Assembly (NCBI RefSeq): GCF_048771995.1 | Contig: NC_133024.1 | Location: 687,001 to 751,000 of the forward strand | Direction of reading: 5' to 3' | Origin: Taeniopygia guttata | Taxonomy: Eukaryota; Chordata; Aves; Passeriformes; Estrildidae | DNA: 64,000 bases | Part shown: one piece after another, positions 48,231 through 62,169 of the stretch | Layout: each line of letters begins with the position of its first letter | Position numbering within the stretch: position 1 is the stretch's first letter | The notes under the pieces: generated by a model | What the model was told of the DNA's origin: nothing | The model's database searches: none | The model's input: the letters and a program-made list of their open reading frames with translations, nothing else | Program-made: the position numbers and the translations under genes

Positions 48231-51200
48231 TATGCATTGTTCCTGTCCTTCCCAATCCAGATTGAATTTTTATGAAGTTCTACTGTCAGCCAAAACTTAA
48301 ATACAGATGACTTTTCCTTTACAACCTTAATCTGAAGACTGCATTACAAAAGGTCTGGATAGAAATGAACATGGCCAGCAGTGTCTGGGCTCCTCAGATA
48401 AAACCTCATACATACATCCTTTCAGGCAGCAGCCTGTCCCCACATCTTGGGAGAGCTGAATGCCATGGCTGCATCAGCTTTGCCTGGATTCCAGGCCATC
48501 AGCTGCCTCCTTCTGCTTTACAGGCAAGTTAATTCAACAGACCCAGTAGAGTTTGCTTGTGTTCATCAAACCAGCATGCTGGTTGTACACCACTCCTGAT
48601 GGAAAGAAAACACCAAACAGAGCTAAAATAGGAAAGCCCTGTGTGGCTGCCTCTGACTTGCTGGTTACCATCTCCCTGGAAGCACAGAGAAACCTCTCTG
48701 CCATGGGGGCAGCTGGGCAGCTCTGCCCAGAGCAGCTCCCCCGTGCCCCACCGAATCCCATCTCTGGTGGAGCCTCTGTGAGTGTTTATGTGCTCTTCAA
48801 CTGGCCCACCAGCTCCATGTGTGACTCTGCAGGCAGGAGCTTTCACATCATGTCCTCTGTGCACCCAAAAATGCTCTCTCTTGCTCTGTGGCATGGCTGA
48901 TTAGGGCAGCAGCCCTTTGCAGCTCAGCGCCTTCCAGTCTGAGGCAATGGATGGACTGAATCTTGCATGATAGAAGGAAATCATTCTCCACAGACATTAA
49001 CAAGTATTAAAGAGCAGCCTGGGCATTTGGGAAGGCAGGTAACCATCCAAAGAGGAATCTGATTGCAATGGCACGTCTGATATTTCTGTCAGAAAGACTC
49101 CAGAGGATTTCTGTTCTCACAGTAGGTTGCTAGTTCTGTGGCAAGTGACATAAAAAAGAGTCACCGCCTTGATTCCATCCTGCATTCCCACAGCAATGGG
49201 GCTGGCTGCAGGCGGTTTCTGCACAAACACCCATTCCTGGGCACACACTGTTTGCTTTTTCTGCCCTTCCCAAGAGTGGGATCACTGCAAATAACATCAG
49301 AATCCAAAACCCGGACATGAAGGAAGTCAGGCTTCAGTGGGAAGCGAAGAGAAAGGGATGAAGAAATCAATATGCTCACTAATAAGAAATATTGAAAACA
49401 TGAAACAGAAAGGGGAATGAGCAGGAAAACTGGTGTGATTCAAGGGGCCCATGAAGGAAATATTAAACTTGCTGTGTCTCACCAGACCATTGTCTGATAG
49501 AACACTCATCCCTGTGCATTCTTCCAGCAGCTCAGGCTAGCTGGAAAGTGGCCCGTGGGAAGGGAGAATGTAGCTACATACAAATCTCTCAAGAGCAAGA
49601 GAGACTTACACCCCAGTGTTTTCTGAGAGGGCTAAGAAGGTATCAGTTGTGGTTACCTCATCTGTCAGGTGGGCATTCCCAAAGCAAAATATTTATGCTT
49701 GCTTCTCAGGTATTGCTTAATTGCAGCATGGTTTGGAGGATGAATTAAATTTTGAGTGCTGGTTAACTTATTGGTATATGTAATACCATACCCCACACAG
49801 GTAAAATGATGTAAAAGCTGTATTATGTATATGCTCACAGTAACCCTTTCTGGGGAAAAAAATTTAAATTCATGAATAAAATAAAAATGAAACAACCACA
49901 ATGTATAACTGAAAAAGAATATGATGCCTATTAAAAAACCCCCAAAATATTAAATACAAAAAATATTAAAATATTTATCAGTAGGTTTTTGTTCTTTAGC
50001 ACAAAAAGGGCACTTGGGTAAGCACAGCCCTGGCTCTGAATGCACTCATTGTACATGTGAACAGTGTAAAACCACACAGAGAAATAATCAAGCTTGATAA
50101 CTGAAATTATTCACATAGCAATGAATAATAATCACGGGACTTTGAGCTTATCACAGCTTTCTGCCAAAACTGTTGTAAGCAAATAGGTTTTGAAATATTT
50201 CCAGAGAGATATTACAGCCAAAATCTAGTCCTTCAATGACAGAATTGAACACTTAAATACAACAATCTTCATAAAGAATGCCCTGCCTGCAGTTGTTGTG
50301 CCAGAGCTTTAGGTAATTTTGTGAGAAGAAATGTGAAAATAAACCCACCCATGATAGAAAATATTGCTCACAGCATGTTGATTTTAATTTTCACTGTTGT
50401 TTTAGATTGACTTGATAGATGCTATTGCTCCTATTAGGAGGATCCCTCTGAATCCCAGCTCAGTATCTACAGTTCTTTGGAAAAAGATAATTTCTCTCAG
50501 CTGTATCTTGTCCCTGAGGTCAGATATAAAAAAAGAGAAAGAAAGGATACAATGAGCATCAGTATTCTGTCATACTAGAGGCATTCTTGTCCTTCTTATA
50601 TGTTTGTCAAAATGCTTCATTTCATAAAATTTCTAAACTGACAGAAGTTTTGGTGAATTGATTAGACCAACCAACTTGTGACAGTTGTACATGAATTTTC
50701 ATCAAAAGGCCATCAAAAGGCCCCTACAGAGAGTCTTAGACTGCTGAATTAGTACTGTTCCTGATAATGAAGTATCAAAACAGAACTCTTTCTTTTGCTC
50801 TAAAGCTTGAGCAGAAGGAATCATGGACATGGGTGCCTGCAGCCATATCCCATGGTATGAGGTGAATGCTAGGGTTTGGTCCTTTGAAAAGCAGCCCTTC
50901 CTGGACCATTGTGCAATGGCTCTTATTTGATATACTGCTCTTCCTGTATACACATAAGCTCATAAGCTTTTTAAATATAGTGGTTCTACTCCCTGAGGGC
51001 TCCTATAGAGAGAAATCTGTCTGTCAGAAAGCAGCTACAGTGATTTCAGATTAGCACAAGTTTATGCCTGGCAGAGAGGAATGATTAGGGCATTCCTTTG
51101 CTCTAGTGGTCCCAGCAGCAATAAAAGATCTTCAGGGAGAGCAAAGTGACTTGGGATGCTCTCAGCTGTGCAGGACTGGCAACTGCAGTTTAACCCAGGA

Positions 51201-54200
51201 TTTGGGATATATATAATATATATTCAATAATTCCTTTTCCATTGTGCCAAATTCTACATGCCCACAGCTGCAGGTGAAGCTACTTCATCTTCTTTAATGC
51301 CTTTTGCAGGGAACAAAAGGACTCTCACACTAATCCAGGTCTCAGCTGCTCAATGGGCACCAACCCTAATGTCCATCACTCACTCAGGGTACTCACTGCA
51401 ATGTGGTTTCCTAATTCAAAGCAATTCTGAGCTGAGAATGCTTACGACTGATTGAAATTTATTTTCTGTTGAAGCAAGAAGATTTTATATTTTTATATTA
51501 TTTATATATAATTTTTAATATAACTTTTTATATTATAAGGTTAGTGTGAATTTTTGCAAAGTTCAGAGATGAACTTTGAAGATATAACCTCCTAGCTCCT
51601 TCCCAGTGATTAGGGAAGAAGTAAAAATATTTTTATAATTCCTTGGACAGTGTAAATGAAAGCTGCACATACGGAAGACATTGTTTGCAAGTTCTTTCAC
51701 TTGCAATCATTAATCGACTGGATAACCTTCACAGCCGTTCTCCAGCAGAGGGACTCTGTCCATACCAAGTGAGAACACACACTGTAGTCCAGTGCAAGCA
51801 AGAGTTTGAGACTAAAATAGTTACAGTGCCGCCAGGAGACAATCATCACCAACAGCACAGCTCCAAGTGGTCCAATTTTGCCCTATGTTGTTCATATACT
51901 ACTTGTTTTTTTTTAAATATATAAAGGAAATCAGTATACACTGAAACCCATGGCAGAGCTTAGTCTGGTATTAGGGCTGCAGTATTCACCCCATGGTCAG
52001 CAGAAAACCCTGATCCAGCTCTCTCCTAGTCCTTACCATAGGAAAAACAAAACTTTTCTTGCCCCAGGTTTATTCTGACAAAAGTTTCTGAGTGAGAAAC
52101 TTCTTCATTTTTATTCTTATAAGCAGCACAAGTACTTTCCACAGGCAACATAGCTGAAAATAAGCCATATATTTTAAAATACATTTCAAAACATCTCTGT
52201 TCATCAAATGCAACTCCTCCTGTACAACTGCTAAGGGACATGGGTGGCATGTCCAGCCCAATTTTGGCTGGTCTGGTTTGGAGTCTGGGATGTGGGGAGG
52301 TTTGTGCTGCCTTGCTGGGCTGAGAACTCCCCTGGCAAAGGGCAGGGACACGCTCCTGTTGGTGGCTTTGCTGTGAGGGCACACCTGGCAGCGGGACAGA
52401 AATACACATCTGGGGAGCAGCAGGAGTCTTAAACCACTCAGCTTCCTTGCACAGGTAAGGTAAGTTACAGTCCTTGGCCTCTCACTGCAATTGCAGAGGC
52501 AGTCTGGACTCATTAAACCATGTTGAGCTTCATTTTCCAAGCAAATATGCTAATTGCAGGGGGATTATTCGTGGCTGTGAAGTGAAGCATAAATGGACAC
52601 ATTGGCAGGATTGGTTCATATGTCCTGTCAAGTAAATGTGTGTATTTTCTCAGAAACAAAAAGCAGGTAAAACAACTGTATTTCATAAAAGACACAAAGT
52701 CACAGGAAAGTCAAAACAAAGCTGATAGCAATTGAAAAAGGATGATTTGGCTGGGAACTTCAGCAGGAGACACGGAATCAGAACTGAGCTTCTTTCCTTT
52801 TTACACTTTTCACTGGCTAACTAAATTAGTTGGTCATTTCATTTTTATTGTGCCTGTTCACCCAGGTCCAAAATAACATTTTATGTATATTTATATAACA
52901 TATGCACTATACATCTATACATGCATTTATAACCCCCCACACACACAGAGACATGTGCTGACAATTAAACATTTGTATGTCTGCATCTCCCAGGAGAACT
53001 GTGCTGTACTGTGGGTTTCTCTCCTCCTGCCTGGCCACAAACTATTTTCAAGCTACCTCTGGGTTTCTCTGCTTTCTCTGAACTTTCTTGCTCAGAAGCA
53101 GCATTTTCCCTGTCAATCCCCAGCTCTCCTACAACAGCCTTTTCCTACAGAGCTGCTGAGCTGGTTGCCTGTGACCCCACTGTTATCCAGCTTCATCTTG
53201 CAAGCTCAAACCCGTGTTCAAGCGTGCCTGTGCTGATATTGTGTCTGTGCCAGTATATTCTAACCCATGGGCACATGGACATTCCCATGCTGTGGGGAAT
53301 CTTGTGGAAAGGCAGGAGCGAGTGGGAGTCTGCACCATGGAAGGGGCAGTGCCTGCTGGACTTCTGGGTTAAAGCAAAGAGGAGGAGGTCCCTGGTGAAT
53401 TAATGCTGAAGCATCTCTGCAGCTGTGACTTTGTGCCTGGCTTGGGACCAGAGCAGGTGATGCCAGAGGTGAGGAGCTCAGGCTGAACTTTTTCCTGGGG
53501 TGGTCTGATTGTGACTCCACTGATCCCTGGGGAGGAGTGTGGTGGAGAGAGCCCAGAGCTGCCTTTGAGAGCGAGCTGGTTTGTAAGAGGTGTTTTGAGC
53601 TCACAGAGGCTCTGTAAACTCAGATATTTTGGGAGGTCAAAGTTTCCCTAAGTGACAGCCAGCCAGGAGACCAAAGGATCCATTTCCCAGTGAGACAGGA
53701 CACGTGGGTATGTCTGTAAGGAGCTGGCTGGGAGGGCAGTGACTGAGGGGAAAGTATTTGTCTCCTGGGAATATTGCACCTGGCCACAGAGGCTTCTGTG
53801 ACTTGGATGGACTCCCTCCTTATGATGGCTCTTTCTTTTCCCTGTAAGGGATAAATGTGCGTGTTGGGGGAGCTTTTGTGCACGAGAGATTTTATGGCCC
53901 TGGTGTCCCATGGGATGAAGACTGGTACAACAAGCACATGTGGCAAGCAGGACATTTTCCTGCTGTGCTGCAGAGGAGCCAAGGGAGAAGGGTCACAGGA
54001 GGCAATGCCTATGCAGTGACACTGGATTTCTAACTCCTCATCACTTCACCTTCCACAGCTGTGCTCCTGCTCTCACTTTTCCTCTTCTGCTGGAAAAGCA
54101 CTTTTCCCTCCTTCTCCCTAGGCTGGGCTACAGCTGGTGTTTTTCATATCATTGCTTAACTGGCTGGTTTCTCCATTGTGTTCTTTCTGCCTCGTGTCTC

Positions 54201-56487
54201 TGTCCAGCGGGTTGTTCACCCCGTGGCTTTCCCCAGCGAACCATCCTGACTCACCCGAGGTACGTGCAGAACGTCAGCAAGGGAGCCAGAGAGACTGAGG
54301 ACAAAAATTACCCAAGCAATGAGGAAGAGAAAACTGCAGCTTTTAACAAATACAAACATTAGGTTTACAAGGTTAAACTCTAAATTGCTGGACAAATCCT
54401 GACCTGAGGCTGCCTTTGGAGGGATAGTTTGCCCCCCTTTTCCCTTCCCCCACGCAGTATGTATTATGTGACATGATTTAATTGTTTGGCTGCATACTAT
54501 TTTTCCCACAGGACTAGTGCCTCATTTAGTGCAAACGCAGGACAGACTCTGGGAAAGAAGCTGCTCTCTGCATTTCCTGGACCAAGTGTGTGACCAGGAG
54601 CCCCATTTGTCACCACCTAACCCAGACACTGCACTGAATTCAGAGCTGACAGCTCCTTCATGAGGTTTTCTGGGGTGGCTTCCCTGCAGCCTCTGCCTAT
54701 TTATCACCACAGTGTGCCTAAAGGTGAGAAGCTACTATTTCCAGGGAACTGGAACTTTTCATTAAGATTTGATGAAGTTTCTTTGAATGCTCCATTGGCT
54801 CTGGCATTTGTTCAGAGTACTTTATGATTTAACAAACTGATGTACAGACTTCATTTGCTGTTCTGAGTGCTGGGTGCTTCCATAAATCTATAACCTAAAT
54901 GTCTCCTACCAGGTGTCTAAAAACAAGAAACCATAAGCCAGACATGCAGATATCTCACCTAGATGTGACTAAGGAACTTGATAGAAGGAGGGAAAGTTTC
55001 TAGTTCTTTCAGCTGCCATTTCTTTCCTCTGCTAGTAGATTATTCCATTTTCCCACAGCCCTCTGCCTTAGGTTTCCATGTCCCAGATAAGCTAGGACTT
55101 GGCTTGATATTTGACCCTGAGTGAGCACACCAGATGAGCCCTCCACTGCCTGATGCTATTTAGAAGTTACATCTTGTAAACTTGTTTGACTATTCTGTTG
55201 CTGCCTGTCTTTCATCAAAAAATGCCAGGTCATTTTCATCAGAGTGAATAAGCTCTCATTTTCTAACACAAAACTTGCATCATGAGCTGGAGCATAGTAA
55301 AAAGAAATGCCATTCCACATTTTCAGAGATGATTTTCAGAGCTTTGTTTTGACATTTTCAGCTTTAAAATAATATTTTCTCTCATTCAGCTGATACCTGA
55401 TGAGACAAGGAAAAGCAAAGATTCTTGCTTGGCACTGTGGGGACAGGGCTCAACCTTTTTTTTATGCATTTGTGTCGTGGTTTAACATGTACACAAATGC
55501 AGCACAGTGCTGCAGACAGGCTCACCTGCACAGCTCTCAGGGTTGAGACGTATTTGCTTCAAGAGCTGAAACTCTGAGAAGAGAAACATTTGGAACCTGA
55601 AAACTACTTTCTGCTTTTCCCAGATTTCTCTGTTCTTTATCATCATAATAAAGGGATAAGAATGTCTGGAGAGAAAGTTCTTACTGTTACTACTCGTGGC
55701 ATTTCTGGCTTTATTGCTATAGATTCTCCATGCCAAATTGCTACACTAGTTCAAAGGACTCTGATCAATTTGAACCATAGCCAATTACCTGTGAATTATA
55801 GATTGTCCAGGAAATGCTCCTGCAGTTCCTCTGTTCATGTAGATAGTGTTCAGCTGAGCTCTGCTGACTTTTTTTATCACCATGATTGTTTTTGCATGTT
55901 GTTCTAGATGAAAGACTTTCATAAGGTGGGGGTACATTTTTATATACTAGAAATCAGTTTGAGAAATTGCATAGACAGGATATAAACTCGGAAAAGATAT
56001 TCCTTTTGAAAGTTTCTTACCGAGGTCTTATAGGATACTCATAAAAAACCAAAAAGCAGACAATATAAATATAGCTAATAACTATTAACATTTAAAAAAT
56101 TAAAAATTTCATGTATGATATAACTGCTTTTCTTACCCCGCCCCTAGATGATAAGATTAGACCTGGAAGCATTTTTAAACTTTACAGATTTAAACTTTTA
56201 CCTTCAAAATCAGTACAAGAGCAAATATCCCTAATAGCACTCCAAGGAATGGAGTTTTGTCATATGGGTCTTTGCATTCAAATTCACTTTTCATTTATTT
56301 TGCTGTTACAAGTTGTATTAAAACCAGAATGTCAATGTTTGTGTTTTTTATGAAGTCATAGCAAGCGCATGTATTTCTCTTTATTCAACTGTTGCACGAA
56401 CTTTGTGAGGCCAGAATTATTTGTTTAGCTTTCTGGGCACTCTATCCAGAGAGCTACTGTTTTATCAGCCACACTTCTATGGTGCAT
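48230..56487. other. Intergenic region without recognised gene
   Basis: About 8 kb between LNP1 and the next repeats. Only short unconnected open frames (up to about 156 codons) are present, on both strands, with no family resemblance I can name. AT-rich dyad sequence occurs at 51209-51232 and 51480-51540. Confidence 0.6.
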
Positions 56488-57085
56488 ATCATAAAATCAT
56501 AGAATGGTTTGGGTTGGAAGGAACCTTACAAACCATCAAGTTCCAATCCCCTTGCCAGGGGCAGAGACACCTTCAGCGAGACCAGGGCCCCATCCAGCCT
56601 GGCTTTGAGCACTGCCAGGGATGGGGCATCCACAGCTTCTCTGGGCAGCCTGTGCCAGGGCCTCAGCACCCTCACAGTGAAGAATTCTGAGTAAAGAATG
56701 CCTCATATGTTCCTTTCTCCCCTTTTTGAAAACAGGAGCAATGTTTCCCTTTTTTTCCAGTCAGTGGGGACTTCGCCTGACCACTGTGACTTTTCAAATA
56801 TGAAGGAAAGTGGCTTGGCAACAACAGCAGCAGCCAGTCCTCTCAGGACCCTCCCACCAGGTGCCAGACACTCGTGGCTATTCACCTTCATCAGATGGTC
56901 CTGAACCTGCTTTTCACTTCCATGGTGGGAGGGCCTTCACTCCCTCAGCTATACATTAGGTGTGATGCTACAAAGATACCTACAAAAAGCAAACACAATC
57001 CTTGGGCTGCAAGGGTTCAGGGAAGTAGATCAACATTTCACTTCAGTTTTCACCCAGAAACAAGTCTGGATTTGTAAAGTAGTGT
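56488..57085 (-). mobile_element. CR1 LINE with reverse-transcriptase remnant
   Basis: 56488-56690 is a well-preserved CR1 3' end in reverse complement (atcatagaatggtttgggtt, then ggaaggaaccttacaaacca). Directly beyond it, 56703-56891 on the minus strand encodes LRGLAAAVVAKPLSF and GEVPTDWKKRETLLL, matching the CR1 ORF2 reverse-transcriptase segment around EVPxDWKK. Most of ORF2 between this segment and the 3' UTR is missing, and stops occur farther upstream to about 57085, so it is a deleted, dead copy. Confidence 0.85.
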
Positions 57086-58960
57086 TCCCTCAAGTGCCCA
57101 GGCTGAAGCGATCTCGCCTGTCCCTAGGTGCTGTCTTGCTTCTGGGCCAAAATGCAGATGTTACAATAATCCTAAAACATCTAGAGCTCCAATTTGTCTG
57201 TAATGTGTTCATGAATTATTTGCATCAAGGCATAGATGTGTGACTTCATGGTTGATGCTAGTTCCTGGTATTTGTGATGACTCTGATGATGTAAAAGCAC
57301 TGGACACCACACTAAATGCAATGTAATAGACCCGTGGGTCTTGGAGCCGCAGGCATTTGACCATGCAATGTTTCATTAGGCTAACTCCTGTGGAAAGTGA
57401 TTCAAGCACTACTTGCAAATTCATCTCACATCATTTAGGCTTTGCTTTGGAAGAATATTTTAGTTCAGATGCAATGCTCAATATCAGCAAGGAACAACCA
57501 AACAAATGCTCTGTTTGGATGCTCTATTCCTCCAGCAAGAGAAGAACTCAGTCACCTGTGTGTCAAGCACGGATCCGAAGTGTTGAATTAATTTCCTAAC
57601 TAACTTTGGAATAAGGCAAAAAGAGTAAGGTCAAAATGAAGGAAGGTCTGAACTTGACTGAATGTTGCATCGCTGTCGACCCTTTGTTGACCTTAGGTAA
57701 AAACATCACAAAAGATGTCTTGTTATTTCCATAGTCTCCAACAGTTTTGTAGAATATTTTATGAGTGCTCTTCTCTGTGGTTACTGACTTGCGGGATCCC
57801 TGCAGGGCCCTGGGGATGCTACTTGGAGTCTTTTACATTGGCAACATTGGTTGTCACTTAGAATGACTTTTAAGTAATTTTAAGTGTGGATGGAAATGAG
57901 GAGTCCCAAGAAGTGATTGTTGGCTCCACTTGGCTCCACTTGGCTCTTGGCTCCACTGCCAAGACAAGCATCAGACCTGTGGTAAATAGAAGAGGTAATT
58001 ACAATGATCAGCATTATTGACTGATTTAGCTCAGTCTAACTGAAAACTCTTCTGCAAGAGAAGGATATCCATTAGGTAGGGATTAATGTTGTGATGTGAA
58101 ATGCATTCTGCTGTCTGAAAAAAAAAAAAAAAAATCAGAAAAAGTCACTCAGACCAGGAAGCAGCTTTCTTAGAGGCCGGATTTCTGAAGCACTGTTTAC
58201 AGAGAGGTGGTCCTCCTGGGAAATATTATTGCCCTTTTCTCTGTACTAAATACATCATCCAACCTGCAAAGGCATCTGCTTGCCAGATGCTGAGGGCTAT
58301 TTGCTGGAGTGCTATTTATCTGAGAGTGAAAGTGTCACTTTGTGCTAAAGAGCAGGCGTGGATGCAGCTGCCTGAGAAGATAAGTGAGCATGAAAAAGTT
58401 TTAATCCCTACACGGAGTTGATTTCTTCCACAAATTTCCACAAAAAAAGTTCTGGATCATAAAAAGCAGAAATCTTAAATTAGGGGACTTGAGGGGGTGT
58501 GTCTCAGAATTCAGTCCGAGTCGTGACTTACTGGTAGGGAGAGTCGCACCTCGGCTTGTTTGTTCCTACAGCCACAGGGGAATCTGGCAACACAAGATCT
58601 TGATGCTGACAGGAGTGGAAAAGGGTCAAGAGAATCTTTTGGCATAGTTTAAACAGAGCTTCAAAACCTGATTATCACAACTTCCTGGCAAATACCTCAA
58701 AGGAGGATTTTTCCACAATGAAAGATGTGTGGCTTTCAGTGGTGTTCTCTGCTGGCAGTTGTAACAGAGGTGGTGCGGTGTGAGATGCCCTTCGTTACAC
58801 TGTGAGTGAACCTCTAATGTCACTTACGTGGTTTGCTACAGGATGACATCTGCAAATAAAGCCGTGGTTTCGTTCTTTAGATTTTATTTTTAGACTTTCT
58901 TCTTTTGGATTCAGGGCTGTACCATAAATTCCTGCTAAATTACAGGAATCACAGCCACGG
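57086..58960. other. Intergenic region upstream of the 59-kb CpG island
   Basis: No gene recognised. Contains a short 12-bp tandem (ttggctccact) at about 57928-57955 and an A run of about 17 at 58118-58135. Confidence 0.6.
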
Positions 58961-59079
58961 GTGCTCATTTTCGTGGAGAAAACCAGGGCTGTCGGTGTGT
59001 GTGTAAATAAAAAAAGGCCTCTGTTATATGCAGCGATCAAAGGAAGGTTTGTATGTCTGAAAGACTCTCTACTTTTTCT

Positions 59080-60060
59080 ATTTTTCCTCTCCTGCCGGGC
59101 TACTGGGAGCCGCTTTCTCCGCGCCAGCCCTGCCCGCTCCCGGCCGCTTTTCCTGGAAAGCGGGGCAGGAGAGGGGGCGGGCAGCGCCGGCTCCCGCGGA
59201 AGCCCCGAGCCCCTTTCCTTTGGCTCTGCTCCGGGTCCTTCCCGGCCAGCCGGGGAGGAGAACGCCCGCCCCCCGCGGGGCCGCCGGGGGAACATCTGGG
59301 CGGCCGCGCCGCCAACATCTGGAGCGGCCCCGGCGCATCCCGCTGGAGGCTCCAGCCCCGGCACTGCCCGGCGGCTGCGGGACCCCGAGCGGGAGAAGGG
59401 AAGGGACCCCCAAAGGGGAGGAAGGTAAGGGACCCCCAAAGGGGAGGAAGGGAACGGACCCCCAAAGGGGAGGAAGGGAAGGGACCCCGAGCGGGAGGAG
59501 GGAACGGACCCCCAAAGGGGAGGAAGGTAAGGGACCCCCAAAGGGGAGGAAGGGAAGGGACCCCCAAAGGTGAGGAAGGGAAGGGATCCCCGAGCGGGAG
59601 GAAGGGAAGGGACCCCCAAAGGGGAGGAAGGTAAGGGATCCCCGAGCGGGAGGAAGGGAAGGGACCCCCAAAGGGGAGGAAGGTAAGGGATCCCCGAGCG
59701 GGAGGAAGGGAAGGGACCCCGAGTGGGAGAAGGGAAGGGACCCCCAAAGGGGAGGAAGGGAAGGGACCCCCAAAGGGGAGGAAGGGAAGGGACCCCGAGT
59801 GGGAGAAGGGAAGGGACCCCCAAAGGGGAGGAAGGGAAGGGACCCCGAGCGGGAGCGCAGGTAGGGGCGGCCCGGGCCGGTCCCGGTGCGGGAGGGCCGG
59901 TGAGGCAGGACGGGCGGGGGCTGTCGGACGCTGCCGGGGGGAGCAGAGCTGCTCCTGCTCGCCTCCCCGGGGGCACTCGGGGGTGCGGGGCGCGGACGGG
60001 ACGCTCCGAGGCGCGGTGCCTTCCGCGGCGGTGCCCGGAGCGTCTGCCCCATGCGCGGGG
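59080..60060. promoter_or_regulatory. CpG island, candidate promoter of the next gene
   Basis: About 1 kb of very GC- and CpG-rich DNA in AT-rich surroundings, with a minisatellite in its centre. A CAG|GTAGGG donor-like site at 59860/59861 follows the array. By synteny the next plus-strand gene should be TMEM45A, so this may be its first, possibly non-coding, exon. No TMEM45A coding sequence was recognised to the end of the window, so the assignment is inference. Confidence 0.55.
59380..59860. repeat. G-rich minisatellite, about 26-bp unit, about 19 copies
   Basis: Units begin gggacccc and then follow one of three patterns: cccaaaggggaggaaggg, gagcgggaggaaggg, or a gggatccccgagcggg variant. 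The plus strand is G/purine-rich with repeated GGGG and GGG runs. Long frames in all three minus-strand phases, up to about 430 codons of Pro/Leu/Gly/Ser/Phe repeats, arise from the array and are not considered genes. Confidence 0.96.
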
Positions 60061-62169
60061 GGTTCGCAGCCGGGGCTCTGCATCCCTGAACAAAGGGGAC
60101 CTTAAGGCTTAGTTCTGAGTTAACTACGTGATTTTCCCCCTCTCCCTCCCTCTTGGATTTGTCAAATGGAGGTGTACATCCAAACTTGAATTTCCAGGCA
60201 AAATTAAAAGAATTTAAATGTACATCATGACCTCCTACTATATGAGAGAAACCCTAAAATTATCTTAGCCTCTTTATTTTATTTCAAAACAGAATAACCT
60301 TCAGAAAAACACTTTCCATCCCTGGATATGTTCCATTTTGTTTCAACTTTTCCATCAATAAATCATATTTTATGCTCCTAATAACACTTAATACTTGATA
60401 TGGTATAAAAGAAATTATTATCTTTTTGATAAAGGGCTTTCTGAAGAGTTTGGGAACTGGAGTACTTAAGACCAAAGTATTTCTGATTTTTACTTTTTAA
60501 ACCAAATGTTTGGTTATTACCATGCATTTGCATACTTAGGACTTGTGATTTCTCCACTATGTATAACTTTGTTTGCATCACCTTATATTGCTGTTTCTGT
60601 GGAGCTCTTTAAATTATGGCACAAGTTGTACTCCAAGTAACTGTAAGTACTTTGTAAAATGAATGTTTTCAATATACATTTTAGATGAAAATTCATCATT
60701 GACTCTGAGGTTACCTTTCAGAAGTTTGCTCAGATGTCTTTTGCTGCTTTTCAGGGTTGCTTGTGTGGCTTTTTCTGTATTTTTCCCTTTACAAATGAAG
60801 CTGGGCAAACCAAACAGATTTCTTTCAGTTGTGGGGACTGTGGGTAGAAATAACTACTGGAGAAGAAAACTCAAATGAACCTTGAGGAGTGGCTGGAATA
60901 ATTATGCCTGTGTTTAGGCAAACTGCTGTTTACTCTCTTCTTGCACACAAATCTGCCTGTGAAGATCATTTGAGTCAGTGCTGCAGATGGCCAGTGCAGC
61001 AGTACAAAAGTGGCTCCTTGTTTCCAGGCTGAAGAGGTACATGAACCAAAACTTCTTAGTGTGGAAACTCTTGTCAACTGGCTCCTTTTCCTTCCGTGTG
61101 ACCAAACACACTCATGCTCACTTGCAGTTGGCAGTAGTAATAATTTTGACTGTCTCCTCCAAGCTACGAGCAAGACAAGCTCCTAAACCCAGGAATTACA
61201 AATAATTTGACATTGGTTTTGAAATACCTTCGTTTTCAGTAGAGTGACTCTCTACGAGGGCAGTTCTCTCCCATCATGCAGCATGAACCAGACCTTGGGT
61301 CCTGGTGCTGCTTTTGCCTCCAGAAGGTAAAAAGGAGACTTGAGTCCCTTTGATCAATTTATGCCTAAATCAGGGCCTGTTGTAACACTTTAATGCTATC
61401 CGAGCAACACTCCTAAAACTCTTGCTCCAAATCTCCTTGCACCTGAGACATTTCTAAGACAAATTGTGTGGCATCTGTAATGCCAGTGGTTTTGGAAGAG
61501 GATCTTGCTGGGTCTGCTCCCTCTGTTGTGTTGTTGGAGGGGCTGCAGGAACTGAAGCTGCTGCTGCTGTATCGTGGAGGACTCTTCAGTTTCTGCTAAT
61601 GTTGTATTAGCACAGACTGGTTCCAACGCAATGAGCATGAAGTGGTCCTGTAAAATGGAGCTACACCTCTCAAGCATCTCGTCTCCTCTGGCTGGGCAAA
61701 GCCAGCCAGCCATTTCTCCCAGCTAGCATCAATGGTACACTTGCCAACACTCCCATTTATTCATTACTGTTCCTCTTTTTGGTTTTGATCCACACAGCTT
61801 TCTGTTGTTGATATGTGCTCCCCCCAGGCTACAGTTGGTAGAGGCAGTGCATTTGGCTTCCCTTGGAGAAGCAGTTTTATCAGCTAGCCTGAGACTGACA
61901 GACAAGACTGCAGAGAAAACATCAAGGTACAAAGGCAGGTTAGTCAAGGCAAAGCTCTAGGTGCAAACCCACCTGCTCTGTTTCACAGCTTTGTGGAAAT
62001 TACTGATAAGAAAATTTTTATATTTTTTTTCTTATCACAGCAGAATGCTGTAAGCCCCAAGCACTCATAGGATTAGTTATAATCTTCAAATCCATAAGAT
62101 TTAAACATTTAGTTTTAATTGCTTTGTTTCCAATGAGGGCTCACACTACCTAACTGAACTGCAAAGACA
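60061..62169. other. Region after the CpG island
   Basis: About 2.1 kb, AT-rich, with no recognised exon or repeat. If the CpG island starts a plus-strand gene, this is probably its first intron. Confidence 0.5.

Noticed and set aside
53835-54032. Open stretch including FVHERFYGPGVPWDEDW
   Set aside because: It looked protein-like, but it is only about 67 codons, has no clear splice context and matches no family I can name. Chance is sufficient.
58795-60093. Very long Pro/Leu/Gly-rich open frames (up to 432 codons) on the minus strand and shorter ones on the plus strand
   Set aside because: They are produced by the 26-bp minisatellite and GC-rich island; all three phases are open with the same cyclic repeat, and no conserved domain is visible outside the array.
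61396-61713. Minus-strand frame of 105 codons with a short Gln run
   Set aside because: No family resemblance, no promoter or splice support, and length within chance expectation for this window.
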